Assembly: GCA_022448645.1 (NCBI GenBank)
Contig: JAKVBZ010000034.1
Coordinates: forward strand, 1-49,761
Length of the DNA stretch: 49,761 nucleotides
Source: Pirellulaceae bacterium
Lineage (GTDB): Bacteria > Planctomycetota > Planctomycetia > Pirellulales > Pirellulaceae
Reading direction: 5' to 3'
The position numbers were made by a program, and so were the translations under genes. How positions within the stretch are numbered: the first letter of the stretch is position 1; each line of letters begins with the position of its first letter. This document shows positions 1 to 10,367 of the stretch, in pieces. Under the pieces are notes generated by a model. It made no database searches. It had not been told where the DNA came from and saw nothing but the letters and a program-made list of their open reading frames with translations.

Positions 1-364
1 GTAACCGTCACTTATCTTTTAAAGAGGTTTTGCTGCGAGTTGGATTCACAGGATCCAATCTGGCACCCTCCCACCCATTGCCCAAGCGGGGTTTTCGGCC
101 GCGAGAGTATTTGATCACAGCAAACGTTGGGTCAATTAGTCCGGAAACCAGTTCGACGACGGCCATGCATCCCACCTACCACCCCTACCTTCACACCCAC
201 CTAAACTCCCACCCTAGTGTTTAACGCTTGTCTGTTGCGCACGGATCCGTTTCTCAACCGTGGCAACAACATGTTGTTCAGCGCCTGTGAAATACAAAAC
301 CAAATAGCACCTGGGTGCTATGTCTAACCCACTGTTGATGCCTCCCCACGGTTAAGGAACCCCC
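1..364. other. Leading intergenic region
   Basis: No convincing gene lies here. A 64-codon plus-strand open frame (30-224) is low-complexity, rich in His, Pro and Thr, and overlaps a C-rich stretch near 165-215, so I treat it as chance. The segment contains a perfect palindrome (304-321) and a ribosome-binding site, AAGGA at about 354-358, that serves the exporter starting at 365. Confidence 0.5.
304..321. repeat. Perfect inverted repeat upstream of the RND exporter
   Basis: Two 8-base arms, ATAGCACC and GGTGCTAT, are separated by only TG, giving an 18-base palindromic site 43 bases before the exporter start codon. The loop is too short for a good RNA hairpin and no T-tract follows. An operator for a dimeric regulator fits better than a terminator, but this is inferred from symmetry and position only. 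Confidence 0.35.
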
Positions 365-2749
365 ATGAAGACAAGCTTCTATCGACGCCATGGACTGGTG
401 TTCCTCATCTTGGCCGCCATTTCACTTCCTTTCATCGCATTTGGAGCGATGAGTGCCACCAATAGCAATGAGAACGTGATGGCCGATTGGCTACCATCTC
501 ATTTTCAGGAGACAAAACGGCTTCAGTGGTTCGTTGATCGATTTGGTACCACCGAAATGCTGGTGGTCACATGGGATGGATGCCGGCTGGACAATCCTGA
601 AATCGAACCATTGGTGGATGCGTTGAAGGAGCCTGTTCCGGTAAGCTCCACAAAACACCTCGAATTGTTCGAACGAGTGTTGTCTGGACCAGAAATGATG
701 CGGAAATTGACTTCCGCACCGTTTAACCTGAAACGTGAGCGTGCTCTGGAACGGATGCAGGGTTGGCTCGTGGGCCCGGACCACGAATCAACATGTATTG
801 TTGCATTACTGAACACTCAGGGAGAAGCGTATCGCCACGAAGCAGTGGACTGGATCTGCCAAAATGTACAAGAGCGATGCGACGTCTCTCAGGACGAAGT
901 GATCCTATCCGGACCTGCCATTGATTCGGTCGCCATTGATCGCACCAGTACCAATACAATTCGTCCACTTAACTTCCTCTGTTGGGGAATATGCCTAGCC
1001 ATCGCCGCCATCGCGATCCGCATGCCCCGAGTTGCTGTGATGATGTTTGTTATCGCGCTGTTCTGCCAGTACCTCAGCCTGGCTATCGTCTTTTACAGCG
1101 GCCAACAAATGAATTCCATTTTATTTATGGTGGCATCGCTCGTTTTTGTTCTTTGCGTATCAGCAGCAGTGCATATGGTCAACTACTATCGAGAGGCGAT
1201 TGACCATCAGGGCCTGGATGGCGCACCTGGACGAGCCGTCAAAGATGCGTTACTACCCTGTTGGTTGGCAGCAGGAACCACGGCCCTCGGCATGGCCTCT
1301 TTAACCGTCAGCAGCATTGAACCCATCTACACATTCGGCGTTTACGCTGCCATCGGTGTCCTGAGTGGTCTGGCCGTAATGATGTTATTGCTTCCTGCTT
1401 GGCTGGAACGTTGGCCAGCGTGGAAGTGGGCCACTGCGAAAAAAGAAACGACACTTCCACCCGCAGGTCAAACGGCTTGGCCGAAACAGCCGGATGGAGG
1501 AGTTTGGCGGCACTGGGCAAACTTTGTCATTCGCTTCCACCGTCCGATTGCGGCTGTCAGTGTGGTGTGTCTCCTCGCAACTGGTTGGGGATTGTCCCGT
1601 TTACAGACAACGGTCAACCTGCATGACATGTTTAGTGCTCGTGCGCGCGTCATCCATGATTACGCGTGGGTACAGGAGCGGGTTGGTCCTATGGTCCCCA
1701 TTGAGGTCGTGTTGCGGATGCCCAAATCAGACGACGCACGCATGCTTGACCGAATGCAGCTTGTCGAACTAGTGCGTCGTGAAATCGCCGACGTTGACTT
1801 TGTTGGTAGCACCGTCACAGCAGCCTCATTCGGACCAAAACTCCCCAGCGGAGGCAGTGTTCGTAGCACGATTCGCCGTACCCTCGTGAACCGTGAACTA
1901 GAAAAACACCGCGATACCTTTAAGGATGTACATTACCTATCCGACACAGCAAACGAAGAACTATGGCGGATCAGTGTGCGCGTCGAAGCACGCAAACGCA
2001 TGGACTACGGCGAATTCCTCGATTACCTGCAAGCTCGCATTGATCCATTTCTAGGTGAATTAGTAGCTCGTGACGATCGCATTCCCAAAGTAACAGCCAC
2101 GTTGTGTGGCGGTGTGCCGCTGATCAATAAAGCACAGACTCAGCTACTGAGCGATCTTTTATGGAGTTTCGTCACAGCTTTTATTCTAGTCGGTTTTACC
2201 ATGATCTTCGTGCTACGCAGCTTCGTAGGCGGGGCGCTCTCGATGATTCCCAACATCGTGCCTAGCGTCATCGTTTTTGGCTTGCTGGGTTGGTTCAACG
2301 TGGTGATCGATATCGGTGCCATGATGACAGCCAGCGTGGCGCTTGGAATCGCAGTCGATGACACACTTCATTTTGTAGTTTGGTTTCGTCGAGGCCTGGA
2401 CCGAGGCTACGACCGCAAGACTGCTATCCGATACTCCTATCAGCGTTGTGGCACTGCCATGCTGCAAACGTCTCTCATCTGTGGTGTGGGCTTGCTAGGT
2501 TATGCGTTCAGCCCCTTCGTACCGATTTCCCGATTTAGCTGGCTGATGTCATTTATGTTGTTTGGAGCTATCGCTGGAGACCTGGTTGTATTGCCTGCAC
2601 TTCTGGCGAGTCCACTTGGTCGATTCTTCGAGGTCAAGCACACGTCGCGATGGCGTCCTATTTTGGAACCACTCTGGCGTCCAGTCCGCAAGTTGCCCCA
2701 GTTTGGTAGTGCAACATACATGTTCCTCCAGCGGCGAATCATGCCGTAA
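365..2749 (+). CDS. RND superfamily (MMPL-type) membrane transporter
   Basis: This 794-residue integral membrane protein has the RND/MMPL layout. There is one N-terminal membrane helix (about 9-30), a soluble periplasmic domain (about 31-200), a bundle of helices (about 200-350), a cytoplasmic link, another single helix (about 393-412), a second periplasmic domain (about 413-595), and a final helix bundle (about 598-770). The segment GIAVDDTLHF in the second bundle carries the paired acidic residues usual for this family, which couples export to the proton gradient. MMPL proteins move lipids or other hydrophobic molecules; the substrate here is unknown. The start is an ATG preceded by AAGGA at about 8 bases. 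It stands alone, with the SDR gene 92 bases downstream. The family call is firm and the substrate is not. Confidence 0.85.
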   Translation: MKTSFYRRHGLVFLILAAISLPFIAFGAMSATNSNENVMADWLPSHFQETKRLQWFVDRFGTTEMLVVTWDGCRLDNPEIEPLVDALKEPVPVSSTKHLELFERVLSGPEMMRKLTSAPFNLKRERALERMQGWLVGPDHESTCIVALLNTQGEAYRHEAVDWICQNVQERCDVSQDEVILSGPAIDSVAIDRTSTNTIRPLNFLCWGICLAIAAIAIRMPRVAVMMFVIALFCQYLSLAIVFYSGQQMNSILFMVASLVFVLCVSAAVHMVNYYREAIDHQGLDGAPGRAVKDALLPCWLAAGTTALGMASLTVSSIEPIYTFGVYAAIGVLSGLAVMMLLLPAWLERWPAWKWATAKKETTLPPAGQTAWPKQPDGGVWRHWANFVIRFHRPIAAVSVVCLLATGWGLSRLQTTVNLHDMFSARARVIHDYAWVQERVGPMVPIEVVLRMPKSDDARMLDRMQLVELVRREIADVDFVGSTVTAASFGPKLPSGGSVRSTIRRTLVNRELEKHRDTFKDVHYLSDTANEELWRISVRVEARKRMDYGEFLDYLQARIDPFLGELVARDDRIPKVTATLCGGVPLINKAQTQLLSDLLWSFVTAFILVGFTMIFVLRSFVGGALSMIPNIVPSVIVFGLLGWFNVVIDIGAMMTASVALGIAVDDTLHFVVWFRRGLDRGYDRKTAIRYSYQRCGTAMLQTSLICGVGLLGYAFSPFVPISRFSWLMSFMLFGAIAGDLVVLPALLASPLGRFFEVKHTSRWRPILEPLWRPVRKLPQFGSATYMFLQRRIMP

Positions 2750-2841
2750 TTCCCGATTGCGGCTCTGTCCTTTCGCGTCAAGATCGAATCGCTACAATAA
2801 GGCGTTCTTTACGACCTCGATCTCGACGAAAGGCCATCTCG

Positions 2842-3597
2842 ATGAGAATGAAAGACAAAGTTGCTGTGATCACCGGCGCCAGTGTCGGGATCGGTCATTC
2901 CACCGCCACTTTATTCGCGCGCGAAGGCGCCAAAGTGGTTGTCAATTCGCAAAGTGACCGCGGTGTCGCTGTCGTCAATGAAATCAACACCGCTGGTGGA
3001 TCCGCTTTGTTTGTTCAAGGCGACGTCACCCAACCTGAAATTGCACAACAGATTGTAGACACCACCGTCGAACACTTTGGGCGGTTGGACGTGTTGGTCA
3101 ATAATGCTGGAATCGTGACTCCCGGCACCGTGGATTCCACTTCTGTCGAAGAGTGGGATCGCATGATGGCAGTGAACGTCCGAGGAGTATTCTTGCTCTC
3201 AAAAGCGGCTGTCATCCAGATGTTGCAACAAGGAGGTGGAGTCATCGTACACAATGCGTCCATTGCCGGCGTCAAAGGCCTTAAGGACCGCGCTGGATAT
3301 TGTGCCTCCAAAGGCGCCGTCGTGGCTTTGACCAAAGCCATGGCAATCGATTACGTCGACAAGAACATTCGAGTCAATTGTGTGAATCCCGGAACCACGC
3401 TTACTCCATCACTGCAAGATCGCATTAATGCGTTTGAAGATCCCGTCGCTGCCAAGGAAATGTTCATCTCACGTCAACCCATGGGCCGGCTCGGTGAATC
3501 CGACGAAATCGCCGCAGGAATACTCTATCTTGCGTCTGACGAATCCTCCTTCGTGACCGGAGCCATTCTCAATATCGACGGTGGACTAACGATTTAA
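2842..3597 (+). CDS. SDR family NAD(P)-dependent oxidoreductase
   Basis: The protein is a classical short-chain dehydrogenase/reductase of 251 residues, the usual length. It has the Rossmann motif TGASVGIG near residue 11, the NNAG motif near 88, a catalytic serine in the NASIAG stretch (about 139-144), the Y-x-x-x-K pair in GYCASKGA, and the C-terminal GAILNIDGG typical of FabG-like enzymes. It should oxidise or reduce an alcohol/ketone pair with NAD(P)(H) in the cytoplasm. The substrate cannot be told from sequence. A second ATG two codons in (2848) is an equally possible start. Its 3' end faces cmk, with 166 bases between them and no clear terminator. Confidence 0.88.
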   Translation: MRMKDKVAVITGASVGIGHSTATLFAREGAKVVVNSQSDRGVAVVNEINTAGGSALFVQGDVTQPEIAQQIVDTTVEHFGRLDVLVNNAGIVTPGTVDSTSVEEWDRMMAVNVRGVFLLSKAAVIQMLQQGGGVIVHNASIAGVKGLKDRAGYCASKGAVVALTKAMAIDYVDKNIRVNCVNPGTTLTPSLQDRINAFEDPVAAKEMFISRQPMGRLGESDEIAAGILYLASDESSFVTGAILNIDGGLTI

Positions 3598-3763
3598 TGC
3601 GCGAAAATCGTTTATCACAAGCGTTTATAGAAATCCCACTAAATTGGACTTGGCCGTGATTAGTCTAGTTTGTTGTCACTACTAAAATTCTGCCGGTTTT
3701 GTGGCTCAAGGGTCCCAGTTCAGACAACACGGCTTCCTGAAGTCCGGCCTTCTCACATCCGGT

Positions 3764-4414
3764 TTACGCCATACGTTCGCGAACAAGTCGCTCCAACCGG
3801 TTCACAACCTGTTCAATCGAAAGGCCGTCTGTGCAGATAGACACAGCATCGACTGCTGGTTCCAACCGGCCAAATTCGCGCGCACTATCACGTTCGTCTC
3901 GCTCCGTTTGTCGCTGCAATACTTCCCGAAGATCGATTTCTTCACCCTTTCCCAACAAATCAGCATGTCGGCGCCGGGCCCGTTCGTCAGGTGACGCTGT
4001 CAAGAAAATCTTGCAATCTGCGTGAGGAAAGGCGATGGTCCCCTGATCACGCCCCTCAGTGACCACAGAGATGCCATCCGCGATTCGACGCTGTAGATCA
4101 ATCAGGTGGCGCCGAATCCCAGGATGGTCAGCAATTGGCTTCACCAAAGCTGTAATTTCAGAATTGCGAATTTTATTGGTAATATCCTCACCATTCAGTA
4201 ACACACGTCCGTCACCAACTTTGATCTGTAATCCACGGGCAAAGCCTTCCAATCGCTCGACATCGTCTGTGGGTAGCCGATCCCGCCGCACAGCCCAAGC
4301 AATAGCTCGGTACATAGCTCCCGTATCGAGAAAGCGAAATCCGAGTCGCTTCGCCAGCATTTTAGCAACGCTTGATTTGCCTGCTCCAGCAGGACCATCG
4401 ATGGTGACGATCAC
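3764..4414 (-). CDS. cmk: (d)CMP kinase
   Basis: Cytidylate kinase phosphorylates CMP and dCMP to the diphosphates with ATP. The 216-residue protein has the expected length and features: the P-loop GPAGAGKSS at residues 7-15, LDTGAMYRA at about 29-37 for the nucleobase site, the TEGRDQGT motif near 117 (usually GRDxGT), and the basic lid ERARRRHADL. In many bacteria cmk precedes rpsA; here no ribosomal protein gene follows, and the downstream neighbour is the convergent SDR gene. The upstream 835 bases hold only a weak small ORF. Confidence 0.93.
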   Translation of the reverse strand: MIVTIDGPAGAGKSSVAKMLAKRLGFRFLDTGAMYRAIAWAVRRDRLPTDDVERLEGFARGLQIKVGDGRVLLNGEDITNKIRNSEITALVKPIADHPGIRRHLIDLQRRIADGISVVTEGRDQGTIAFPHADCKIFLTASPDERARRRHADLLGKGEEIDLREVLQRQTERDERDSAREFGRLEPAVDAVSICTDGLSIEQVVNRLERLVRERMA

Positions 4415-5250
4415 ATAACGCCTCTACAGAATGCCAAGTGAATCATACGTCACTGGTACCTAACAGCACACCAGCAGACCCCATTCAACTTAACAGATTT
4501 AAACGACTGCTGGCACGTGGGGTACGTCGAAGAGCGATTCAGGATCGAATGGACGTCATCAGAGTACGTGAAGTTACGAAGTCTGCGAATCGCAATTCAA
4601 GCCGTGCCAACTCAGTCTCTAACTGGCTGCTAAATTCGAGGCAGACCGCTTCGTCAAGCATCTCGTGAGCCGTGGGAATCTGCGATCTGGATGACGGTTT
4701 GACCGCTGAGATCAAGCAGGTCTGGCAACGATAATGGCCGGGCTCGTTCATGGCATTTTCCAACCAAAGGAAAGTGAAGGCTTCTATCTGGCTGTAACGG
4801 GTTGCAGCGGCTCGGTGGAAAGAAACTACGGTGAAACTTTCTCAGGCCATCGCCAACTATCCAGTCCAGGAAATTTGGGAGAATTACTTTCTCAAAATCG
4901 TGTCGTCCGCAAGGAACTGATACGACCCCCCAGAATAAAAGCAATGTTTATGCCGGTCTGATTGCGACTATCCGCAATCACCACAAGTCCAATTAGAATA
5001 AGGTCTTAAGCTACTTCAACCCATTTAGCCAGTTTGGCAACTGTTTCACAATTGACACATCCGCGCTCAGTTTGGCAGCCACGATGACAGCAGAACTTCA
5101 CAAACACAAAAACATGGACAGCGGTCCAATACTTGGTGCCGGCGCACGAATAACAACATGTCGCTGGTTTCCGAAGCCGTCGTAAGCTTCGAACCATGGC
5201 TCCAATGCGAGCCATTTCACTACCGCTTTCGTTTAGGGAGGATCGATCAG
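4415..5250. other. Long gene-poor region between cmk and the coiled-coil gene
   Basis: There are 836 bases with no gene I can identify with confidence. Short open frames on both strands overlap and lack clear ribosome-binding sites. The best candidate is a 74-codon minus-strand frame at 4539-4763, listed separately. Divergent promoters for cmk (leftward) and the coiled-coil gene (rightward) must lie here, but I could not identify convincing -35/-10 pairs. Confidence 0.4.
4539..4763 (-). CDS. Possible small acidic protein (uncertain)
   Basis: This is a 74-codon frame upstream of cmk in the same direction. Its second half, from the internal Met at codon 35 (ATG ending at 4661), reads like real protein: amphipathic and acidic, with LETELARLELRF and a short basic end. 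The first half looks less natural. No ribosome-binding site is evident for either start. I do not recognise a family. It could be a short planctomycete-specific protein, a decayed gene or a chance frame. Confidence 0.25.
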   Translation of the reverse strand: MENAMNEPGHYRCQTCLISAVKPSSRSQIPTAHEMLDEAVCLEFSSQLETELARLELRFADFVTSRTLMTSIRS

Positions 5251-6099
5251 ATGATCAAAAAAACACTTTATATTACTGCTGGAGTAACGCTGATGACTGC
5301 ACTCTGTTTTGGTCGCAATGCGTTAAGTTACATAAAAACAACCGCCGACCGTGTCGCCACCTCCGTCAAGAGCAATGTTCCCATCGAGTTCGAAATCGAT
5401 CATGCCCGTCAGATGATCAAGGACTTGACACCTGAAATTCGAAGAAACATGCATTTGATAGCCAAGGAAGAAATTCAAGTAGAGCATTTGGAGAAGCGAG
5501 TCGCTCAGTCCAATCAACAACTTGCCACGGATCGTGATGAGATCTTTCAGCTCAAAAACGCCATTGACGATGGCGGTGACCATTGTTTCTTGGCCGGGAA
5601 ACGCTATTCAATCCAGCAGATCAAGTCCGACTTGGCCAATCGCTTTCAGCACTATAAGACTGCCGACGAAACGTCGTTTAACTTACGCAAAGTCCTTGAC
5701 GCACGGAAGCGTGGTCTGGACGCTGCTCGACAGAAATTGAACGGCATGCTGGCTGCCAAGCGACAGTTAGAAGTCGACGTAGAAAACCTTGAAGCTCGTA
5801 TGAAAATGGTTGAAGTGGCTCAAACGACCAGTGAATTCAATTTTGACGACAGCCATCTTGCTCGCACAAAAGAACTCATTCATGACATCCAAACTCGTCT
5901 GGAAGTCAGCGAACGTCTACTCAACGCCGAAGCGGACTTTCACGACCGCATTCCGCTCGAAACCACCGAGAGTTTCGACGAAAAAATCTCCGACGAAGTC
6001 ACCGCTTATTTCGGGGGGCAGGAAGATAAAAAGGAGGCCGCAGAGGTGGCTAGTGAACACGAAATGGATGCCCTCATGGCAACTTTTTCACTGCAATAA
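5251..6099 (+). CDS. Membrane-anchored coiled-coil protein, function unknown
   Basis: The frame opens at 5158, but the best start is the ATG at 5251, which follows AGGGAGG (5235-5241) by nine bases and begins a clean N-terminal signal/anchor (MIKKTLYITAGVTLMTALCF). After it, about 200 residues are strongly helical and charged with heptad-like spacing (for example EEIQVEHLEKRVAQSNQQL), so a long coiled coil with breaks is expected. A short acidic tail ends the 282-residue protein. The layout resembles PspA-like or septum-associated coiled-coil proteins, but I see no diagnostic motif. It is followed 400 bases later by the FHA and kinase genes, so it may be part of that signalling group. Confidence 0.7.
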   Translation: MIKKTLYITAGVTLMTALCFGRNALSYIKTTADRVATSVKSNVPIEFEIDHARQMIKDLTPEIRRNMHLIAKEEIQVEHLEKRVAQSNQQLATDRDEIFQLKNAIDDGGDHCFLAGKRYSIQQIKSDLANRFQHYKTADETSFNLRKVLDARKRGLDAARQKLNGMLAAKRQLEVDVENLEARMKMVEVAQTTSEFNFDDSHLARTKELIHDIQTRLEVSERLLNAEADFHDRIPLETTESFDEKISDEVTAYFGGQEDKKEAAEVASEHEMDALMATFSLQ

Positions 6100-6496
6100 A
6101 ACAAACGTGAGCTGTTTTACAGGCATCCCGATGGTACTCCCTTGCGTGGCCAGAGTGGCACCTACCCATACGAACTTGGGAAACACGTTCCAGCGGAACC
6201 TTGTCTTCCACTGGAGAAATGCATCGACATTGGGACTTTGCACACGAACTATGCCGGCTGGCATTCGTAGATAACAAGTGATGAAAACGGTTATCATGAC
6301 TCCACGGCTTACTGAATTTTACTGTCGAAAGCGATGAGGGGGCGTCGTGCGAAATCACCTGCACAGGAAAGCCAATCTACGAATAGAGAATTCAGATGAT
6401 TCTTTCTTCGGAAACCAACCTGCGAAAACCGGTAAGCGAATGCGTTGGGCCTTAGAAACGACACATACCAGGTCACACATTCGGGAGGACGACACA
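6100..6496. other. Intergenic region before the FHA gene
   Basis: About 400 bases without a supported gene. The FHA frame is open back to 6347, but the upstream residues do not resemble an FHA protein and the good ribosome-binding site lies at 6483-6488. Two overlapping minus-strand frames (6074-6364 and 6088-6297) look like chance. Confidence 0.4.
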
Positions 6497-7096
6497 GTGA
6501 ATCAACGCACCCCCACTAACCGGTTCGTCCTTTGGGTAGATGCCGTGGGTGGATATCTGGTATGTATGAACCACGAAGTGGTTTTAGGGCAAGCCGTACC
6601 CCACACCCAGATTGAGATCCCCATTCTGGGTGATTTGTCTCGCCAACATGCCAAGATTCAACGTGCGGATGGCGACTATTTGATCGAACCGCTAGAACCC
6701 ACCTGGATCAACAGAGACCGTATCGTTAGCCGCGCTTTGTTGACCGATGGAGTCGAACTTACGTTGGGACCGAGTGTGAGGTTCCGGTTCCGCAAACCGC
6801 ACGCCCTAAGCGCTACAGCCCGGCTCGAATTTCTTAGCCCACACAGAACTCAACCGTATGCCGACGGAATCTTGTTGATGGCCGAATCGTGTGTCTTAGG
6901 ACCTCGTACTGCCAATCATGTCCTTTGCCGTAAGTGGGACCAAGACGTCGTCCTCTACCGACAAGAAGACGACCTATACTGTCGCTCGACAGAATCTTTA
7001 GAAATTGACGGTCGCGTGTGCGATGGTCGAGGCAGGATCACCACAAACTCACACATCACAGGTAGCGAGTTTGCCTTGAGCTTGGAAAGGATTTAA
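6497..7096 (+). CDS. FHA domain-containing protein
   Basis: The 199-residue product carries a forkhead-associated fold near its N-terminus. Residues about 20-85 contain the segment ILGDLSRQHAKIQ, with the Ser-Arg-x-His signature that contacts phosphothreonine peptides, followed by a Trp-Ile-Asn strand corresponding to the distal Asn. FHA domains bind phosphothreonine on proteins modified by Ser/Thr kinases, and a kinase gene starts 58 bases after this one. I chose the GTG at 6497 because GGGAGG (6483-6488) precedes it; the frame is open further upstream. The C-terminal half shows no family I know. The protein is probably cytoplasmic. Confidence 0.8.
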   Translation: MNQRTPTNRFVLWVDAVGGYLVCMNHEVVLGQAVPHTQIEIPILGDLSRQHAKIQRADGDYLIEPLEPTWINRDRIVSRALLTDGVELTLGPSVRFRFRKPHALSATARLEFLSPHRTQPYADGILLMAESCVLGPRTANHVLCRKWDQDVVLYRQEDDLYCRSTESLEIDGRVCDGRGRITTNSHITGSEFALSLERI

Positions 7097-7154
7097 GTCG
7101 CCAGATGCCCCGAGTGCACGTCGTTCACGCAACGAGTTTACGTAGCTTGACAGA

Positions 7155-9272
7155 GTGAGTGTTAAAATGGAGGGGGAGAATGGACCATCCGGTGCTGGGC
7201 CCCGCCCGGAGCTTACGGAAGCTGGACAGATGGACGAACTAACGGTTACGTTAAAGGCTAACGGAGGCAAAGCCGCAAGCCGCGGTCTCACTTCTCCTTC
7301 ACACAATCACTCGACCATTACTGGCATTATGAAGTTTAACTACGCCAGTGGCTCGCGCCCCTTGGACGGCTATACCATAAAACGAGGCATCGGCATCGGT
7401 GGCTTCGGTGAGGTCTATTTCGCCACTAGTGATGCCGGTAAAGAAGTAGCTCTCAAACACATCCAGCGAAACTTGGATATTGAACTACGAGGCGTTAGCC
7501 AGTGCCTCAATCTTAAACATCCCAACCTGATTTCGCTCTACAACATCCGCTACGACGATCAAGACAATGGATGGGTCGTCATGGAATACGTCGCCGGCGA
7601 GTCACTCAAAGATGCCATCGACAACCACCCTCAAGGTATGCCACTAGATCACGTTCAATGTTGGTTGCAAGGAATCTCGGCCGGTACTGCCTACTTGCAC
7701 GATCATGGCATCGTCCACCGTGATTTGAAACCGGGCAATATTTTCCTGGACGAAGGCGCGGTCAAAATTGGAGATTACGGACTGTCCAAGTTCATTTCCG
7801 TCAGCCGACGAAGTGGCCAAACAGAGAGTGTCGGTACATTTCATTACATGGCACCAGAAATTGGCAAAGGAACCTACGGAAAAGAAATCGACATTTATGC
7901 GTTGGGCGTTATCTTGTTTGAGATGCTCACGGGGCGTGTTCCCTTTGACGGGGAAAGTAGCCAAGAGATCATGATGAAACACCTTACGGATGAACCTGAT
8001 CTCACCAACATTGTAGAACCTTATCGGACGGTTCTTGCGAAGGCGCTGGCCAAAGACCCAGGCATTCGTTATTCCAACGTCACGGAACTAGCCGACTCCT
8101 TGAAACTCGACATTAGCACAACTTCATTCGTGCCAACGACATCTCCTCAAACCATTGTCGATGCCGAGATCGCCGACTCCCAACCAGACACTTTTTACAG
8201 TAGTGATGAACAGGACGACCCGAAAATTGCCATGGGGCCCATCCAAGAACACACACATCCAGCTTCTGGTGCAGATTCAAGCGTCCCTCCTACCAACAGG
8301 GAACCGATCGCCGACGCCGTCCGTTACGGATGGCAACGCACGCAAACTTGGTGGAGGAACGCAAAACTTTATACGCCCCTAAAAGTACTGCTGCTCATCT
8401 TGGCCGCCCTCATCATGGTTGGCAATGCTGGTTGGCTACTACCTCTCACCGTTGTTGTCATCCTGTTTTACCTGGGATATCTGGGGTTGCGAGGAATCGT
8501 TTTAGATCGCCCCACCACCAACTCCGCAGAACACGTAAAGTTAGAGACTCACGGCGACACACAACACGCGCACAAACAACGTGGAAGAACCAGCAGAAAA
8601 GAAGCCGTCCGGCAAGCTATCCGATCGAAACCCAAACGGTTGCGCACGGCAGAGTTGATTGGATCCTTGTTGATGAGTTCATTGGTGATCGCCGTCTTAG
8701 GTGTCGTTTCTCTCATCGTCGCGAATCAAGACCTGAGCGGTAACGTGGTTTCCTGGGCTCCTACCTACGCCTGGCTTACATTAACTTGTATCACCGGAAC
8801 CTGGGCTGTGCTGTGCCTTTCCAAGGCCTGGGAAGGTTATAGGCCGGATCACGCGTTGAGACGATTTGGGATGCTAGTAGTTGGCTTGGTCGTAGGCGCT
8901 GCTTCGTTCGGTCTTTCAGAAATGCTCTTGGTACCTCACACCTACTTTCTGGTCGAAAAAACAACGGTCGGTACAGGTTGGCCGGAGAGCATGTACCTGG
9001 ACGGTGAGCCTCAGTTCCTGGCTTATTTGGGATTTTTTGCCGGCCTGTTCGTCGTACTCCGCCTATGGAAACAAACAGATCCTTTGCGACCTACACGACT
9101 TTCCCTTTGGGCAACCTCCGTTTTTGTGATGTGGGCTTTGATCCTGCAGATGGTGTGCCTGCCGTTCCCACTCGGATTTGTGATCGCTGCGATGATTTCC
9201 GTAGCACTACAACTATCAGCTCCGTGGATTGAACCATTCGAACGAGATCGGATCCGACGAGAAGCACGGTAG
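7155..9272 (+). CDS. Serine/threonine protein kinase with C-terminal membrane segments
   Basis: The kinase domain spans about residues 73-318 of 705: glycine loop [10 protein letters not shown] (78-87), ATP lysine K101, catalytic HRDLKPGN (188-195), DYG (207-209) in place of the usual DFG, APE (233-235), and the conserved late Asp and Arg. A low-complexity linker (about 320-395) leads to several hydrophobic helices (about 405-450, 500-525, 540-560, 570-590, 625-695), so the kinase is anchored in the inner membrane. A GTG at 7155 gives the longest form. An ATG at 7329 (MKFNYASG), fifteen codons before the glycine loop, is also possible; neither has a strong ribosome-binding site. The adjacent FHA gene suggests a kinase/reader pair. 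Confidence 0.88.
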   Translation: MSVKMEGENGPSGAGPRPELTEAGQMDELTVTLKANGGKAASRGLTSPSHNHSTITGIMKFNYASGSRPLDGYTIKRGIGIGGFGEVYFATSDAGKEVALKHIQRNLDIELRGVSQCLNLKHPNLISLYNIRYDDQDNGWVVMEYVAGESLKDAIDNHPQGMPLDHVQCWLQGISAGTAYLHDHGIVHRDLKPGNIFLDEGAVKIGDYGLSKFISVSRRSGQTESVGTFHYMAPEIGKGTYGKEIDIYALGVILFEMLTGRVPFDGESSQEIMMKHLTDEPDLTNIVEPYRTVLAKALAKDPGIRYSNVTELADSLKLDISTTSFVPTTSPQTIVDAEIADSQPDTFYSSDEQDDPKIAMGPIQEHTHPASGADSSVPPTNREPIADAVRYGWQRTQTWWRNAKLYTPLKVLLLILAALIMVGNAGWLLPLTVVVILFYLGYLGLRGIVLDRPTTNSAEHVKLETHGDTQHAHKQRGRTSRKEAVRQAIRSKPKRLRTAELIGSLLMSSLVIAVLGVVSLIVANQDLSGNVVSWAPTYAWLTLTCITGTWAVLCLSKAWEGYRPDHALRRFGMLVVGLVVGAASFGLSEMLLVPHTYFLVEKTTVGTGWPESMYLDGEPQFLAYLGFFAGLFVVLRLWKQTDPLRPTRLSLWATSVFVMWALILQMVCLPFPLGFVIAAMISVALQLSAPWIEPFERDRIRREAR

Positions 9273-9312
9273 ACAACTTAGCGTTGAACCCAAGAATGGT
9301 CTGGCAGCACAA

Positions 9313-10113
9313 ATGAATCCCATACCCTTTGAAGTGTCCACCTTCATCCTGGCAACCTTAGTCACCACGTTGCTGATCGGATTGGTCCGGATCAGTCGGC
9401 AATTCGATTGGCAGACGGCGCGGACAATTTCTGCATATACATGTGCCAGCTATCTGGTAGCGCTGATGGTTTGTGGTGATCCAAACACACACTTGTTTGC
9501 CAACGACATTGCTGAACTGCCAGCCAAGAATTCCGTTACAGAGATGGCAGCCACGAACCAGGATCTGCGTACCATCTCATCGGACCACACCGAGTTCGAT
9601 GGAAAAATCACCCAAGAATCCATCTCGGAGGGATCGCTACACACACTCAACGTTAACGCCATCATGCCTACGCGTACCACTGGTCCAGTTCATCTTGCAA
9701 ACGGCCAGGGGTATCGCGTCGTGGCGGGGCCTTATTATGCGAAAAAAGAAGGGGCTCGCGAATTGAACCACGAGATAGTGCGGGCGATCACAAACTACGT
9801 TGACAAATACGTCGGACGCCAAGGTGTCGGCGCTCGACTTGATTTTGACGCTGACTATGCGCGCCAGAATCTATTGGATAGCGAACCGGAAGAAGAAACG
9901 AAAAACGAGTCGTATCCGGCCACACGCTATATGTCCGTCGTCTTGCGATTTGACGATGCGTTTAGGAATGAAGTGGACCATCGCTGGAAATTGCTCGTCC
10001 AAAAATCCCGACTAAAACAGGCAAGTTGGATTGCAGGCGTCATCCTAGCTTTATTGTTAACAATCTTCGGCTACCTAAACCTCGATTTGGCGACTTACGG
10101 TCGCTACACTTGA
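9313..10113 (+). CDS. Conserved-looking membrane protein, function unknown
   Basis: The 266-residue product has two hydrophobic stretches near its N-terminus (about 6-26 and 40-56), a soluble central part, and a C-terminal membrane helix (about 236-258, with AGVILALLLTIFGYL). The central part includes a helix-rich piece (ARELNHEIVRAITNYVDKYV) and charged residues, so the loop is likely periplasmic. The frame extends upstream to a TTG at 9229 inside the kinase gene; I prefer the ATG at 9313, which avoids the overlap. Its place between the kinase and the sigma factor suggests a role in the same pathway, but I recognise no domain. Confidence 0.65.
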   Translation: MNPIPFEVSTFILATLVTTLLIGLVRISRQFDWQTARTISAYTCASYLVALMVCGDPNTHLFANDIAELPAKNSVTEMAATNQDLRTISSDHTEFDGKITQESISEGSLHTLNVNAIMPTRTTGPVHLANGQGYRVVAGPYYAKKEGARELNHEIVRAITNYVDKYVGRQGVGARLDFDADYARQNLLDSEPEEETKNESYPATRYMSVVLRFDDAFRNEVDHRWKLLVQKSRLKQASWIAGVILALLLTIFGYLNLDLATYGRYT

Positions 10114-10367
10114 CGACTGAGAAAATCCAGGGCTGGTAACATCTTTGCATTGGTCGCACTGGGGACTGCTTCTGGCCCGTTGGATTGCGTGGAGCTAATC
10201 GCAAAGGACTTTAGTCTGGCAGCCAAAATTATCTTGAAAGTAAGTCCACAAACGACAAAATGACTATAAATGCAACGTATTCTCACACACCGTCCTCGCA
10301 GATCTGACGTTGTGATCTTATTGCCCAACACGGCACCAACATACATCCGTTCTGGAATCAAAGTAAA

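Noticed and set aside
5004..5215. 69-codon Cys-rich minus-strand frame
   Set aside because: The cysteines are not spaced like a metal site, there is no ribosome-binding site, and the frame overlaps the upstream region of the coiled-coil gene.
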